DNA of 23,552 nucleotides from Anaerolineae bacterium (lineage in GTDB: Bacteria; Chloroflexota; Anaerolineae; Anaerolineales; Villigracilaceae): NCBI GenBank assembly GCA_003524705.1, contig DQGV01000323.1, forward strand, positions 2,712 through 26,263. The letters are read 5' to 3'. Shown here piece after piece: positions 1 through 7,933 of the stretch (positions are counted from its first letter, which is position 1; every line of letters starts with the position of its first letter). The notes beneath the pieces were generated by a model. The model made no database searches. It was not told the origin of the DNA and saw only the letters and a list, made by a program, of their open reading frames with translations. The translations under genes were made by a program, and so were the position numbers.

Positions 1-948
1 AAGCCGATGAACTGCCCGATGCATCATAAGATTTTTGGTTCAAAGGGTCGTTCGTATCGAGAGTTACCCATCCGCCTCGCTGAATATGGAACATGTTATC
101 GCTACGAAAAATCAGGCGAACTCTTCGGCTTGATGCGCGTGCGTTCGTTGCAAATGAATGATGCCCACTTATACGTCACAGAAGACCAATTTGAAGAAGA
201 ATTCATGGGCGTGATTGATTTGTATTACAAATATTTCAAATTATTTGATATTGAAAAATATGTAATGCGATTAAGTTTACATAGCAAAGCAGGTCTTGGC
301 AAAAAATATGTAGATAATCCGCGTTTGTGGCAAAAGACAGAAGATATGGTTCGGCGTGCGATGACAAATGGGAAGGTGCCATTTATTGAAGTGGAAGATG
401 AAGCCGCTTTTTATGGTCCAAAAATTGATGTGCAAATTTGGAGCGTGATTGGGCGTGAGTTTTCTTTGGCAACAAATCAAGTGGACTTTGCACAACCGGA
501 ACGTTTTGATTTGAAATTCACAAACAAAGATGGTCAAGATGAAGTTCCGCTTTGTATTCATCGCGCGCCATTATCTACACATGAACGCATGATTGGATTT
601 TTGCTTGAGCATTATGCTGGCAACTTCCCTGTTTGGCTTTCACCTGAACAAGTGCGCGTGATTTCAATCACAGATGCACAAAATGAATATGCAGAAAAAA
701 TTGCCAAACAATTACGTGAAAATGGAATCCGTGCTGAGGCTGATTTATCTTCTCAACGTATGAATGCAAAAATTCGTCAGGCGCAATTAATGAAAGTGCC
801 ATACATGATTGTGGTTGGTGATAATGAAATGCAAGCAGAACAAATCTCATTGCGCGTGAGAGATGGCTCGCAAGAAAATAATATTTCGTTGAGTGATTTT
901 ATTGTGAGAGCAAAAGATAGAATTTCAAGACGAGCGAAAGAGTTGTAA
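1..948 (+). CDS. thrS: Threonyl-tRNA synthetase, C-terminal part (5' end outside window)
   Basis: Class II aminoacyl-tRNA synthetase that charges tRNA-Thr in the cytoplasm. The reading frame is open from base 1 (Lys-Pro before the first Met), so this is a gene cut by the window edge and not a short gene starting at base 7. The visible part begins at the catalytic-core motif KPMNCPMHH, whose Cys is the first zinc ligand. The second ligand is the His of MNDAHLY and the third the His of CIHRAPLSTHER. The core is followed by the HGTP anticodon-binding domain (from about PVWLSPEQVRVI to the end), with the usual VPYMIVVGD segment. About 315 residues are visible, roughly the C-terminal half of the family. 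The gene ends in TAA and runs into a strong hairpin at 979-1011. Nothing looks broken. Identification is secure from conserved motifs. Confidence 0.97.
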   Translation, partial: KPMNCPMHHKIFGSKGRSYRELPIRLAEYGTCYRYEKSGELFGLMRVRSLQMNDAHLYVTEDQFEEEFMGVIDLYYKYFKLFDIEKYVMRLSLHSKAGLGKKYVDNPRLWQKTEDMVRRAMTNGKVPFIEVEDEAAFYGPKIDVQIWSVIGREFSLATNQVDFAQPERFDLKFTNKDGQDEVPLCIHRAPLSTHERMIGFLLEHYAGNFPVWLSPEQVRVISITDAQNEYAEKIAKQLRENGIRAEADLSSQRMNAKIRQAQLMKVPYMIVVGDNEMQAEQISLRVRDGSQENNISLSDFIVRAKDRISRRAKEL

Positions 949-978
949 ATAGACGGTGGACGATAGACCTTGAGAGTG

Positions 979-1014
979 AAAAACAGGATAGTTTTTTACT
1001 ATCCTGTTTTTTTC
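979..1014. terminator. Bidirectional intrinsic terminator between converging genes
   Basis: A perfect 14-bp inverted repeat (arms 979-992 and 998-1011, core ACAGGATAGT/ACTATCCTGT) encloses a 5-base T loop. The plus strand continues with T residues to 1013, and the minus strand has the A5/T5 arrangement that gives a U-rich tail in the other direction. It sits 30 bases after the thrS stop and 13 bases after the stop of the converging minus-strand gene, so one hairpin can end transcription from both sides. Confidence 0.88.
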
Positions 1015-1024
1015 TTACTGAAAA

Positions 1025-3319
1025 TTATGGGTTTATCCACGATTTTATATATCCATTAATTCCTCTTAAAGAATATGTCTCACAAGAGTGAATATTGATG
1101 ACACCTAAAGAAAGTTCGCTGCTTGATAAATCCGTGTTCAATACACTAAATCCTAACCAATTGCCATCAGGCGACCAAATTGGTCTCAAAACAACCCAAT
1201 AATCTAATTGAGCAATTAATTTCTTCTCGGAACCATCGAGCCTAGAAATATAAATCCCGCTTCCCATTCTTCCATTAACTTTATCAACATAAGCAATCCA
1301 TTGATTGTTCGGGGAAATTGAAGCACTATCGCCATGTATGTTCCATAAATCCGTAACGGAGTTCGTTTCAATATCTATAAGTTTTAGAGTATTTTCGTGA
1401 GACCTCTGTATCGAATAAAATAAAACCTGTTTACTATCTCTAGACCAACCCAACACGAACGACATTTCGTTTTCAGAAACCAATTGACGAACGTTCGCGC
1501 CATTTGCATCCATGACATATATTTGACGTGAATCAGCAAATACATTAAAAGCAATATTGCGTCCATCAGGTGACCAAACAGCATCCAAGATTGACCCGTC
1601 TGGAACAGTTGGCATATATACGTTTCTTGTTTCAATGTCCATGATTTTGAATACACCATTTTCATCAGAATAAGCCAATTTTGTACCGTCAGGAGAGAGC
1701 GAACCATGCCCAAAGACGAGTCCTTGTTCGTTACCACCATCTAAATTGGAAACAAAAAGAGATGGTTCTGGCGAAAGCGCACTACGCATGGTAAGAATTT
1801 TTCCACTTAACCCTGTTGGGAAAGATGATTGTTGATTGGACTCAATTTCTTTCCAGCGAGATAGGTCAAGACAAGCCTGCTCAATAAATACAAATGGGCT
1901 ATTTGTTGTATCCACTGGCGGATTCCATGTAGTTTCCCAAATCCCATTAATCCCTATAGTTGTTGTACCCAATATGATAGGAAATTTGATAGGTGCATTT
2001 GTTAATATAGATGAGGATATTTTTTTTGTTTCCGCGTCGTAATAATTTCCAAGGCTACCTACTGATATGCCTGAAAGACCTTCGGTTATCAGTCCTTCTT
2101 CAAAACTGAAATCAATTTGTCTCAGATTTTCATCTGTTTGAATATTAATACCAAATCCTTGTAAGTCACCTCTTTGGATATAAGTGATATTTGTAATCTT
2201 TGCTGAAATATCGAAGATATTGATAGGTACATCAATCTCCCATTCTCTTCCCAAATATTCACTATGAAAATTCAACTCAGATAAAGGTAAGTTGATAGTT
2301 GTAAGAATTGGAGTAAGATATTCAACATTTAGTTGATCTATACTCAAAGTAATGGGGCTGTTAAAGTTCTTCCCATATATCTTATAAGCCCATTGATTCG
2401 GCTGTAAACTTTCTCGAATTAAATCATCATCATAAATCGCAGGGTCAATTGGGACTTCATTTCCTAAAGAGTCGTGTGCTTTTAGCCCCCAGCCGCCTGG
2501 AGCAATATTAGCCACACGCTCATCTGTCCATTCTGTGTGACCAATTAAGTAATATCCATCCTCCAGAGGAATATATTTATCAATCTTAAGGGAAGCTCCA
2601 TAGAGAGATTGTGAATCAACAAGGGGTGTTTCCGTATCAATATTAGATTCTAAAGTTGGCTCCAAGTCAATGACTGGCATCACGGTTAAATTATCAGGTG
2701 CCGGCATGAAGCGAATCGGGATTTCCCAATTTGTTGGCAACATGCCTTCAATCGTTCCGCCGATACAGGCAATTAATACAATTGCATCATTTATCTCAGA
2801 GGGAATCGAAGCATACTCAAGTTTTTGTTCAAATATATTCCAGTTGCCTCCATAGAGGAAGCCACCTTCTAACATAGTTCCATTTGCTAATTTCAAATCT
2901 ACTTTTCCAAGACATCCCCCATCGCTTTCGCTTGTAGGGTAGGCGCTACTCGGTACATTTTCAACTTTAATAAAAATCGCTGTTTTATCGGCACTTAATA
3001 ACGCGCTGGTAACAGTTATTGTAATTTTATCTCTTGTTATCGAAACAGGCTCAGCCAATACACGCAATGGAACACTTTGGTCAATTAAACCAATTTCAGG
3101 CACATATCCTGTCGCTTTACTAATGGCATATACAACACCACTTAACAAAGCCAAAGTTAATAGCACAATTAAAATAAAGAACAAAGGTTTTGTTAGTAAC
3201 TTCATCACAAAAGATTTCCTTTCCAGTTGAGCAGAAATTCTTGGTAGTAAATTCACAACATCAGGCACCGCATCACGAACAATATTTTCAAGTAGGACTT
3301 TCATACGGTTGTTTTTCAT
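1025..3319 (-). CDS. Membrane-anchored beta-propeller protein, probable anti-sigma/sensor partner of the adjacent ECF factor
   Basis: A 764-residue protein with one membrane segment near the N terminus (about 44-66, FFILIVLLTLALLSGVVYA). The cytoplasmic stretch before it contains VPDVVNLLPRISAQLERK. The outer part has a long region of beta-rich sequence (about 70-500) that resembles the DUF4179-type ectodomain of anti-sigma-like proteins. It is followed by WD40-like/TolB-type repeats with the signature W/L-SPDG near residues 540, 581, 626 (WSRDSKQVLF), 671 and 718 (WSPDGNWLGF). The start ATG overlaps the sigma factor stop by 4 bases (ATGA), so the two proteins are likely made together. The role as anti-sigma is inferred from position and topology; no zinc-binding HxxxCxxC motif is visible. 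A general surface propeller protein of other function is the alternative. A later Met (residue 6) is possible as a start. Confidence 0.75.
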   Translation of the reverse strand: MKNNRMKVLLENIVRDAVPDVVNLLPRISAQLERKSFVMKLLTKPLFFILIVLLTLALLSGVVYAISKATGYVPEIGLIDQSVPLRVLAEPVSITRDKITITVTSALLSADKTAIFIKVENVPSSAYPTSESDGGCLGKVDLKLANGTMLEGGFLYGGNWNIFEQKLEYASIPSEINDAIVLIACIGGTIEGMLPTNWEIPIRFMPAPDNLTVMPVIDLEPTLESNIDTETPLVDSQSLYGASLKIDKYIPLEDGYYLIGHTEWTDERVANIAPGGWGLKAHDSLGNEVPIDPAIYDDDLIRESLQPNQWAYKIYGKNFNSPITLSIDQLNVEYLTPILTTINLPLSELNFHSEYLGREWEIDVPINIFDISAKITNITYIQRGDLQGFGINIQTDENLRQIDFSFEEGLITEGLSGISVGSLGNYYDAETKKISSSILTNAPIKFPIILGTTTIGINGIWETTWNPPVDTTNSPFVFIEQACLDLSRWKEIESNQQSSFPTGLSGKILTMRSALSPEPSLFVSNLDGGNEQGLVFGHGSLSPDGTKLAYSDENGVFKIMDIETRNVYMPTVPDGSILDAVWSPDGRNIAFNVFADSRQIYVMDANGANVRQLVSENEMSFVLGWSRDSKQVLFYSIQRSHENTLKLIDIETNSVTDLWNIHGDSASISPNNQWIAYVDKVNGRMGSGIYISRLDGSEKKLIAQLDYWVVLRPIWSPDGNWLGFSVLNTDLSSSELSLGVINIHSCETYSLRGINGYIKSWINP

Positions 3320-3867
3320 TTCTCATTCCTTTCTGACAGAATACTTCTTAACTTCTGTCGTGCAGAATTCAACAACCACTTAATTGTCCCAATCGCTGCG
3401 CCTGATTCTTGCGCCATCTCCTTTTCGCTCATCTCTAAAAAATATTTTTGCACAATCACAGCTCTTTGACGTGGCGATAACCTTTGCATTGCCTCCCAAA
3501 TTTGATTTTGCTTTTCAAGAGAAATAATTTGCTCTTCAGTAGATTCGATAGATGAAATTAGTTCTTCAAAGAATGCTTCAGCTTCATCAACAAAATTAAT
3601 TTGTTTTGATGATTTTTCTGCAGCTTTTATGGAAGCATTCACAACAATTCGCATAAACCAAGGTTCAAATGGGCGAGAATCATCAAATCTGCTAATTGCA
3701 TGAAACACTTGAATAAAAGCATCCTGCACGATATCCTCTGCCACAGTAGAGTCGCGTGTAATGAGATAAGCAACGCGAATTGCCTTCACTTGATAACGCA
3801 TCACCAAAAACTCCAATCCGCTGATATCTTGATTCTTAAGTTTATGAATTGCTATTTGCTCGTTCAA
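3316..3867 (-). CDS. ECF-type RNA polymerase sigma factor
   Basis: A 183-residue sigma-70-family factor. Region 2 spans about 20-87, with AEDIVQDAFIQVF and the FEPWFMRIVVNAS helix typical of ECF factors. Region 4 spans about 120-175, with LSPRQRAVIVQKYF and the helix-turn-helix ending GTIKWLLNSARQKLRSIL. It directs RNA polymerase to a small regulon; the target is unknown. The start is TTG at 3867-3865: no ATG or GTG lies upstream before an in-frame stop, the next Met is at residue 23 inside region 2, and a GAGGAG ribosome site lies 3 bases upstream. The stop overlaps the start of the downstream membrane protein by 4 bases, the usual arrangement for a sigma/anti-sigma pair. Family assignment is certain; start fairly certain. 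Confidence 0.93.
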   Translation of the reverse strand: MNEQIAIHKLKNQDISGLEFLVMRYQVKAIRVAYLITRDSTVAEDIVQDAFIQVFHAISRFDDSRPFEPWFMRIVVNASIKAAEKSSKQINFVDEAEAFFEELISSIESTEEQIISLEKQNQIWEAMQRLSPRQRAVIVQKYFLEMSEKEMAQESGAAIGTIKWLLNSARQKLRSILSERNEK

Positions 3868-3965
3868 GGTCTCCTCGTAAAAGCCAACTACACTATTAAT
3901 ATCCTTTCAGACTTTAAAAGGTTGGGTATTCTCATAAATGTCCCACGTTTTAGAGTATTTAAGAA

Positions 3966-4889
3966 TTATTTTATTTCTGTGATGATTGTATTCTTGGCAC
4001 CGGCTTTGATTAACGATTCCGCCACTTGATTCGCCTCTGCTTGATTCACCAGCGCAATCATATTTCCGCCTCTGCCACCGCCGCTGAGTTTGGCTCCGAG
4101 TGCGCCAGCATCACGGGCGGATAAAACTAATTTATCTAATTCGGGCGAAGAGACTGTCAGTTGTTGTAGCAAACTGTGATTATGATCCATTAACTCACCA
4201 AGTAATTCAGGCTTTCCGCTTTCAATTGAACGGCGGGCGATTAAAGAAATTTGTGCAATTTCGTTAAATATATTTTCAAATTTATTATTATCTTTCAGCC
4301 ATAATCTTCTCACATCGCCAACTGATTCTTTTGTTGGGGCGGGAATTCCTGTATCAGCAATCATAATCGTAAAAGGTTTGCCAACTGAAAATGTTTCAAT
4401 CGGTTGACCTTTGATAAAGTAAACAGGTTTATTGAATGTGATGACAGTATTATCAATTCCAGAAGGTGTGCCGTGGTGAAGTTTTTCGGACTCAAAAACC
4501 ATTTCATTGATTTGATTATCTGTTAATTGGAGAGAGAAGAAAGAGGAAAGAGCACGGATTAATGCAACCGAAACGGCGGCGCCGGAACCAAGTCCAGATG
4601 CAACGGGGATAGTTGATGAGATATTAATTTGTATATTAGGCGGAGAAGAAATGTCCAAGCGTTGAAAAAGGTTGAGGATGACCGAACCAATTGCATGGTC
4701 AGGTTGAAGCGAAGAAAGTTCGGCGTGCAAGTCAATGATGGGAGCGTGAATCCAAACGCCAGCGGAATCTGAATCTAAAATTTCTACATCTACTTGTACT
4801 TGGTTAACAGGAACAGCAAGCGCAGGACGATTGTAAACAACCGCATGTTCACCAAATAAAATTATTTTGCCGGGCGCGGATGATTTCAC
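3966..4889 (-). CDS. mvk: Mevalonate kinase (GHMP kinase family)
   Basis: Phosphorylates mevalonate with ATP in the mevalonate route to isopentenyl diphosphate. Seen with the GTG start: PGKIILFGEHAVVY (about 6-19), the glycine-rich ATP loop PVASGLGSGAAVS (about 96-108), HGTPSGIDN with the likely catalytic Asp (about 139-147), and the third GHMP motif AKLSGGGRGGNMIAL (about 279 on). Length is 307 residues, normal for a bacterial or archaeal enzyme. The frame extends to a TTG at 4925, but that would overlap the upstream gene by 40 bases and add residues before the usual N terminus. GTG at 4889 shares GTGA with the upstream stop, the classic coupling overlap, and puts the start five residues before PGK. 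Phosphomevalonate kinase is less likely because the HGTPSGIDN and motif-3 wording fit mevalonate kinase best. Confidence 0.9.
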   Translation of the reverse strand: MKSSAPGKIILFGEHAVVYNRPALAVPVNQVQVDVEILDSDSAGVWIHAPIIDLHAELSSLQPDHAIGSVILNLFQRLDISSPPNIQINISSTIPVASGLGSGAAVSVALIRALSSFFSLQLTDNQINEMVFESEKLHHGTPSGIDNTVITFNKPVYFIKGQPIETFSVGKPFTIMIADTGIPAPTKESVGDVRRLWLKDNNKFENIFNEIAQISLIARRSIESGKPELLGELMDHNHSLLQQLTVSSPELDKLVLSARDAGALGAKLSGGGRGGNMIALVNQAEANQVAESLIKAGAKNTIITEIK

Positions 4890-5755
4890 GATAGATAAAA
4901 AACGGCGATGACTGCCAAACCCCAAAGAATCATTGAGATTTGAAATGGACGGTCTGACAATAAAACTTCTTCAGGTGTGCCGCCTGCATGTTTCACTTCG
5001 ATGAGATAGAGATACCGAAAAATGGCATAGACTACAAATGGAATAGTGAGCATCATGCTGTGATTTTCTGGCAAGTTCGGCGCGGAAAATGTGTAAAGTG
5101 AATATGCAACAATGGTTGTGCCTGAAACAATCATGATGTATTGGTCGAGTAAGGGCAATGTGTAGCCATCAAATACTTTACGATGTGAGCCTGCGCCATG
5201 TGCAAGTAATGCAAGTTCCGCACGGCGTTTGCCAAAGCCGAGGAATAATGAAAGTAAAGTCATCAACACATATAACCAAGGAGAGAATCTTTCTACTTCA
5301 ATTAATGTCACACCTGCATGAACGCGCAATACAAATCCAGCGGCAATGATTAATACATCAAGAATTGGAATATGTTTTAACCACAAAGAATATGTTATGT
5401 TCAAAATAAAATATCCCACTACAACATACATGAATTCAATATCAAGTAAATAGGATGAGATTGCAACACCAATGACAAGAATTACCAATGCACTCCACGC
5501 CACACTGATTGGGAGTTTTCCCGAAGGAATAGGGCGATTCTTTTTATCAGGGTGCTGACGGTCTGCTTCCACATCTACGATGTCGTTTAGGATGTAAACG
5601 CAAGATGAAATTAGACAAAATAAAATCACGCCTGCAAAAGTTCGGGTAAATGATTCGATGACAAACAGTTGTTTATCAAATACAAGCGCGGCGAAGATGA
5701 AAACATTCTTCGTCCACTGGCGTGGACGCATGGTTTTGAGAAGGGTTGAGAACAT
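4886..5755 (-). CDS. UbiA-family prenyltransferase, decaprenyl-phosphate phosphoribosyltransferase-like
   Basis: A 289-residue polytopic membrane enzyme of the UbiA superfamily. The first Asp-rich motif is NDIVDVEADRQHPDKKNRPI (about 57-76), which binds the Mg-diphosphate of the donor. A second conserved loop is FGKRRAELALLAHG. The start MRPRQWTKNVFIFAALVF and the HPDKKNRPIPSG wording are those of the DPPR synthase branch (as in Rv3806c of Mycobacterium), which transfers 5-phosphoribose from PRPP to polyprenyl phosphate. About eight to nine hydrophobic segments fill the rest. The gene is first in a two-gene unit with mevalonate kinase, joined by a GTGA overlap. Substrate is inferred from family resemblance; a quinone- or lipid-forming UbiA enzyme is the alternative. 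No other arabinan-pathway gene is visible here. Confidence 0.85.
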   Translation of the reverse strand: MFSTLLKTMRPRQWTKNVFIFAALVFDKQLFVIESFTRTFAGVILFCLISSCVYILNDIVDVEADRQHPDKKNRPIPSGKLPISVAWSALVILVIGVAISSYLLDIEFMYVVVGYFILNITYSLWLKHIPILDVLIIAAGFVLRVHAGVTLIEVERFSPWLYVLMTLLSLFLGFGKRRAELALLAHGAGSHRKVFDGYTLPLLDQYIMIVSGTTIVAYSLYTFSAPNLPENHSMMLTIPFVVYAIFRYLYLIEVKHAGGTPEEVLLSDRPFQISMILWGLAVIAVFYLS

Positions 5756-5761
5756 CTGTTT

Positions 5762-5804
5762 ATTTTACCTGTATTTTTTATTCATCAAAATATTCAGGTA
5801 AAAT
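5762..5804. promoter_or_regulatory. Symmetric dyad with two divergent -10-like TAAAAT boxes
   Basis: ATTTTACCTG (5762-5771) and CAGGTAAAAT (5795-5804) are perfect 10-bp inverted copies, with a partly paired TATTTT/AAAATA inside. Read outward, each arm gives CAGGTAAAAT, ending 6 bases before the minus-strand ATG at 5755 and 9 bases before the plus-strand ATG at 5814. TAAAAT resembles a -10 box, and that spacing would put transcription starts at or next to the start codons, giving leaderless or nearly leaderless mRNAs. No good -35 box is visible on either side. It could equally be an operator for a dimeric regulator covering both promoters. Confidence 0.5.
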
Positions 5805-5813
5805 CATCCCGCT

Positions 5814-7247
5814 ATGACATTAACTTCAAATTTTGACGAAGCAGGGAAAATCTATCAGCAAACCCGTATGGCGCACTGGGACAAAATCGCCATCAAACGT
5901 GATAACTGGCAAGGCATGGGTCGTTGGTATCACCAACGGCTAGCTGAAATTTATAAATTTCTTGTCAGCCCTAATCAGCGCATTCTTGAAATCGGATGCG
6001 GTACAGGGAATTTAATCTCACAATTACATCCATCACATGGCGTTGGCATAGATTTTTCATCTGAAATGATTGAACGTGCGAAAAAACAAAATCCTAAGAT
6101 TGAATATTATCAACTAGATGCACATGACTTATCTAGTCTTGCAGGTGAGTTTGATGTCATTATTCTTTCAGATACAATCAACGACTTATGGGATGTACAA
6201 CGAGTACTGGAACAAATCAAAAAGTTTTGCAAGCCTAATACACGCATCATTTTAAATTTTTATAGTCATCTTTGGCAATTTCCGCTTGCAATTGCGCAAA
6301 GTTTAAATCTTGCTTCGCCATTGATGAGTCAAAATTGGTTAACTCGTGAAGATGTAGAAAATTTATTAAGGTTGGCAGGTTTTGAAACTATCAGTAGCAT
6401 GCGAGAAGTTTTATTTCCACTTCCATTAGGCGGTTTTGCGAATCGCTATTTGGTTAAGCTATTTCCATTTTACAATTTTGCTTTATCAAATTTTATTGTG
6501 GCACGCCCTATGCCCACATCAGCAAACCAGCCAAGTGTTTCGGTTGTCGTCGCCGCAAGAAATGAAGCAGGTAATATCAAAAACATTTTTGAACGTGTCC
6601 CAAAGATGGGAAGTAAAACCGAATTAATTTTTGTTGAAGGACATTCAAAAGATAATACCTACCAAACCATCTTAGATGAAATTCCGCTTCACCCTTCTAC
6701 CCCCAGCTTGGTTTTTCAACAAACAGGCATCGGCAAAGCGGACGCCATTCGACTCGGCTTCGAAAAAGCTTCTGGCGATATTTTGATGATTCTTGACGCA
6801 GACTTAACCGTTCCACCTGAAGATTTGCCAAGATTTTATGAAGCCATTACTTCAGGTACGGGTGAATTTATTAATGGTGTACGTTTGGTTTATCCAATGG
6901 AAAAAGAAGCCATGCAGACTTTGAATTTCATCGGCAATAAATTATTCAGCATGACTTTCTCGTGGTTGTTAGGACAACCAATCAAAGATACTTTGTGTGG
7001 AACAAAAGTCATGTGGCAAAAAGATTATCAACAAATTGCTGCCAATCGTTCTTATTTCGGAGATTTTGATCCTTTTGGAGATTTTGACTTAATCTTTGGC
7101 GCGGCAAAGCTAAATAAAAAAATTGTCGATTTGCCTATTCGTTATCGTGAACGTGTATATGGCACAACCAATATCTCACGTTGGAAACATGGATTATTGT
7201 TATTAAGAATGGTCATGTTTGCGGCGAGAAGAATCAAATTTGTGTAA
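5814..7247 (+). CDS. Fused SAM-dependent methyltransferase and GT2 glycosyltransferase
   Basis: A 477-residue two-domain protein. The N-terminal half is a class I methyltransferase: ILEIGCGTGNL (58-68) is the SAM-binding loop, followed by GVGIDFSSEMIERAK and FDVIILSDTINDL. The C-terminal half, from about 240, is a GT-A fold family 2 glycosyltransferase: VSVVVAARNEAGNI (242-255), the DAD metal motif at 328-330 within MILDADLTVPPEDL, and a C-terminal RYRERVYGTTNISRWKHG (443-460) like that of dolichyl-phosphate glucosyl/mannosyltransferases. There are no membrane helices after the GT domain, unlike many polyprenyl-phosphate enzymes. The frame is continuous across the linker (about 215-240). It probably transfers a sugar to a lipid or glycan and methylates the same or a related product; substrate unknown. 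It has no clear ribosome site and may be read from a leaderless message. Confidence 0.88.
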   Translation: MTLTSNFDEAGKIYQQTRMAHWDKIAIKRDNWQGMGRWYHQRLAEIYKFLVSPNQRILEIGCGTGNLISQLHPSHGVGIDFSSEMIERAKKQNPKIEYYQLDAHDLSSLAGEFDVIILSDTINDLWDVQRVLEQIKKFCKPNTRIILNFYSHLWQFPLAIAQSLNLASPLMSQNWLTREDVENLLRLAGFETISSMREVLFPLPLGGFANRYLVKLFPFYNFALSNFIVARPMPTSANQPSVSVVVAARNEAGNIKNIFERVPKMGSKTELIFVEGHSKDNTYQTILDEIPLHPSTPSLVFQQTGIGKADAIRLGFEKASGDILMILDADLTVPPEDLPRFYEAITSGTGEFINGVRLVYPMEKEAMQTLNFIGNKLFSMTFSWLLGQPIKDTLCGTKVMWQKDYQQIAANRSYFGDFDPFGDFDLIFGAAKLNKKIVDLPIRYRERVYGTTNISRWKHGLLLLRMVMFAARRIKFV

Positions 7248-7258
7248 AAGGAAATATG

Positions 7259-7900
7259 ATGTCTGTAAAACTTAAGTTATTGCCAATTGAACAATATAAA
7301 GGTGTCAATGATTTAGATCCAATTAAATATTATTACTGGCCCATTTTTGGTGGGATGTATCGTCGCCGTGTAGAGTTAGCCTTAGAACAATGTACTGGCG
7401 GAGAAAAGGTATTGGAAGTTGGTTTTGGAACGGGCCTTGCATTCCCAAATTTACATGATCATTACAAAGAAATTCATGGTTTAGATCTAACTGCTGATAT
7501 TGAGGCTGTTAAATCTGTTTTCGAGCCAATCGGGATACCCCTTTTTCTTAAGAAAGGGGATGTTTTGAACATGCCATATGAAGACAATTATTTCGATACT
7601 GTTTTATTGATTAGCATCTTGGAGCATCTAAAGCCGAAGAAATTAGAACAAGCATACACAGAGGTGAAGCGGGTCTTAAAACCAGGCGGGCAAATGGTTT
7701 ATGGAACCCCCGTTGAAAAACCATTTATGGTTTTCATGTTTCGTCTGTTAGGTCATAATATTCGTGATGAGCATTTTTCTACAGAAAAAGAAATTGCAAC
7801 AGCGGCATATCAAGCTTTTTCAAATGGCAAAGTAATAGAAATGAAAAGTACGCCCCCAATTGCAGGAACAGTTTACACTGTTGGGAACTTTATAAAATAA
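7259..7900 (+). CDS. Class I SAM-dependent methyltransferase
   Basis: A 213-residue methyltransferase of the Methyltransf_11/UbiE-like type. VLEVGFGTGLAFPNL (51-65) is the glycine-rich SAM loop, HGLDLTAD the acidic strand-2 end, then GDVLNMPYEDNYFDTVLLIS and ILEHLKPKKLEQAYTEV, and VLKPGGQMVYGTPV. It begins 11 bases after the stop of the fusion gene, so the two are co-transcribed. Two adjacent ATG codons occur (7256 and 7259). The AAAGGA ribosome site ending at 7252 is 6 bases from the second and only 3 from the first, so 7259 is preferred. The frame is open further upstream into the fusion gene, but that extension lacks a ribosome site and family-like sequence. Substrate cannot be told from sequence. 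Confidence 0.88.
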   Translation: MSVKLKLLPIEQYKGVNDLDPIKYYYWPIFGGMYRRRVELALEQCTGGEKVLEVGFGTGLAFPNLHDHYKEIHGLDLTADIEAVKSVFEPIGIPLFLKKGDVLNMPYEDNYFDTVLLISILEHLKPKKLEQAYTEVKRVLKPGGQMVYGTPVEKPFMVFMFRLLGHNIRDEHFSTEKEIATAAYQAFSNGKVIEMKSTPPIAGTVYTVGNFIK

Positions 7901-7933
7901 TTTATCGTACACGCTCAAACATTAACACATCTG

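Noticed and set aside
7..948. A complete short gene starting at the ATG at base 7
   Set aside because: The frame is open to base 1 and the first residues KPMNCP are the middle of threonyl-tRNA synthetase, so the gene is cut by the window edge.
1384..1740. Minus-strand 118-residue frame inside the propeller gene
   Set aside because: It is a shadow frame in a gene with clear SPDG repeats, and its composition is not protein-like for any family I know.
4887..4925. TTG at 4925 as the start of mevalonate kinase
   Set aside because: It would give a 40-base overlap with the prenyltransferase gene; the GTG at 4889 fits family N termini and couples with the upstream stop.
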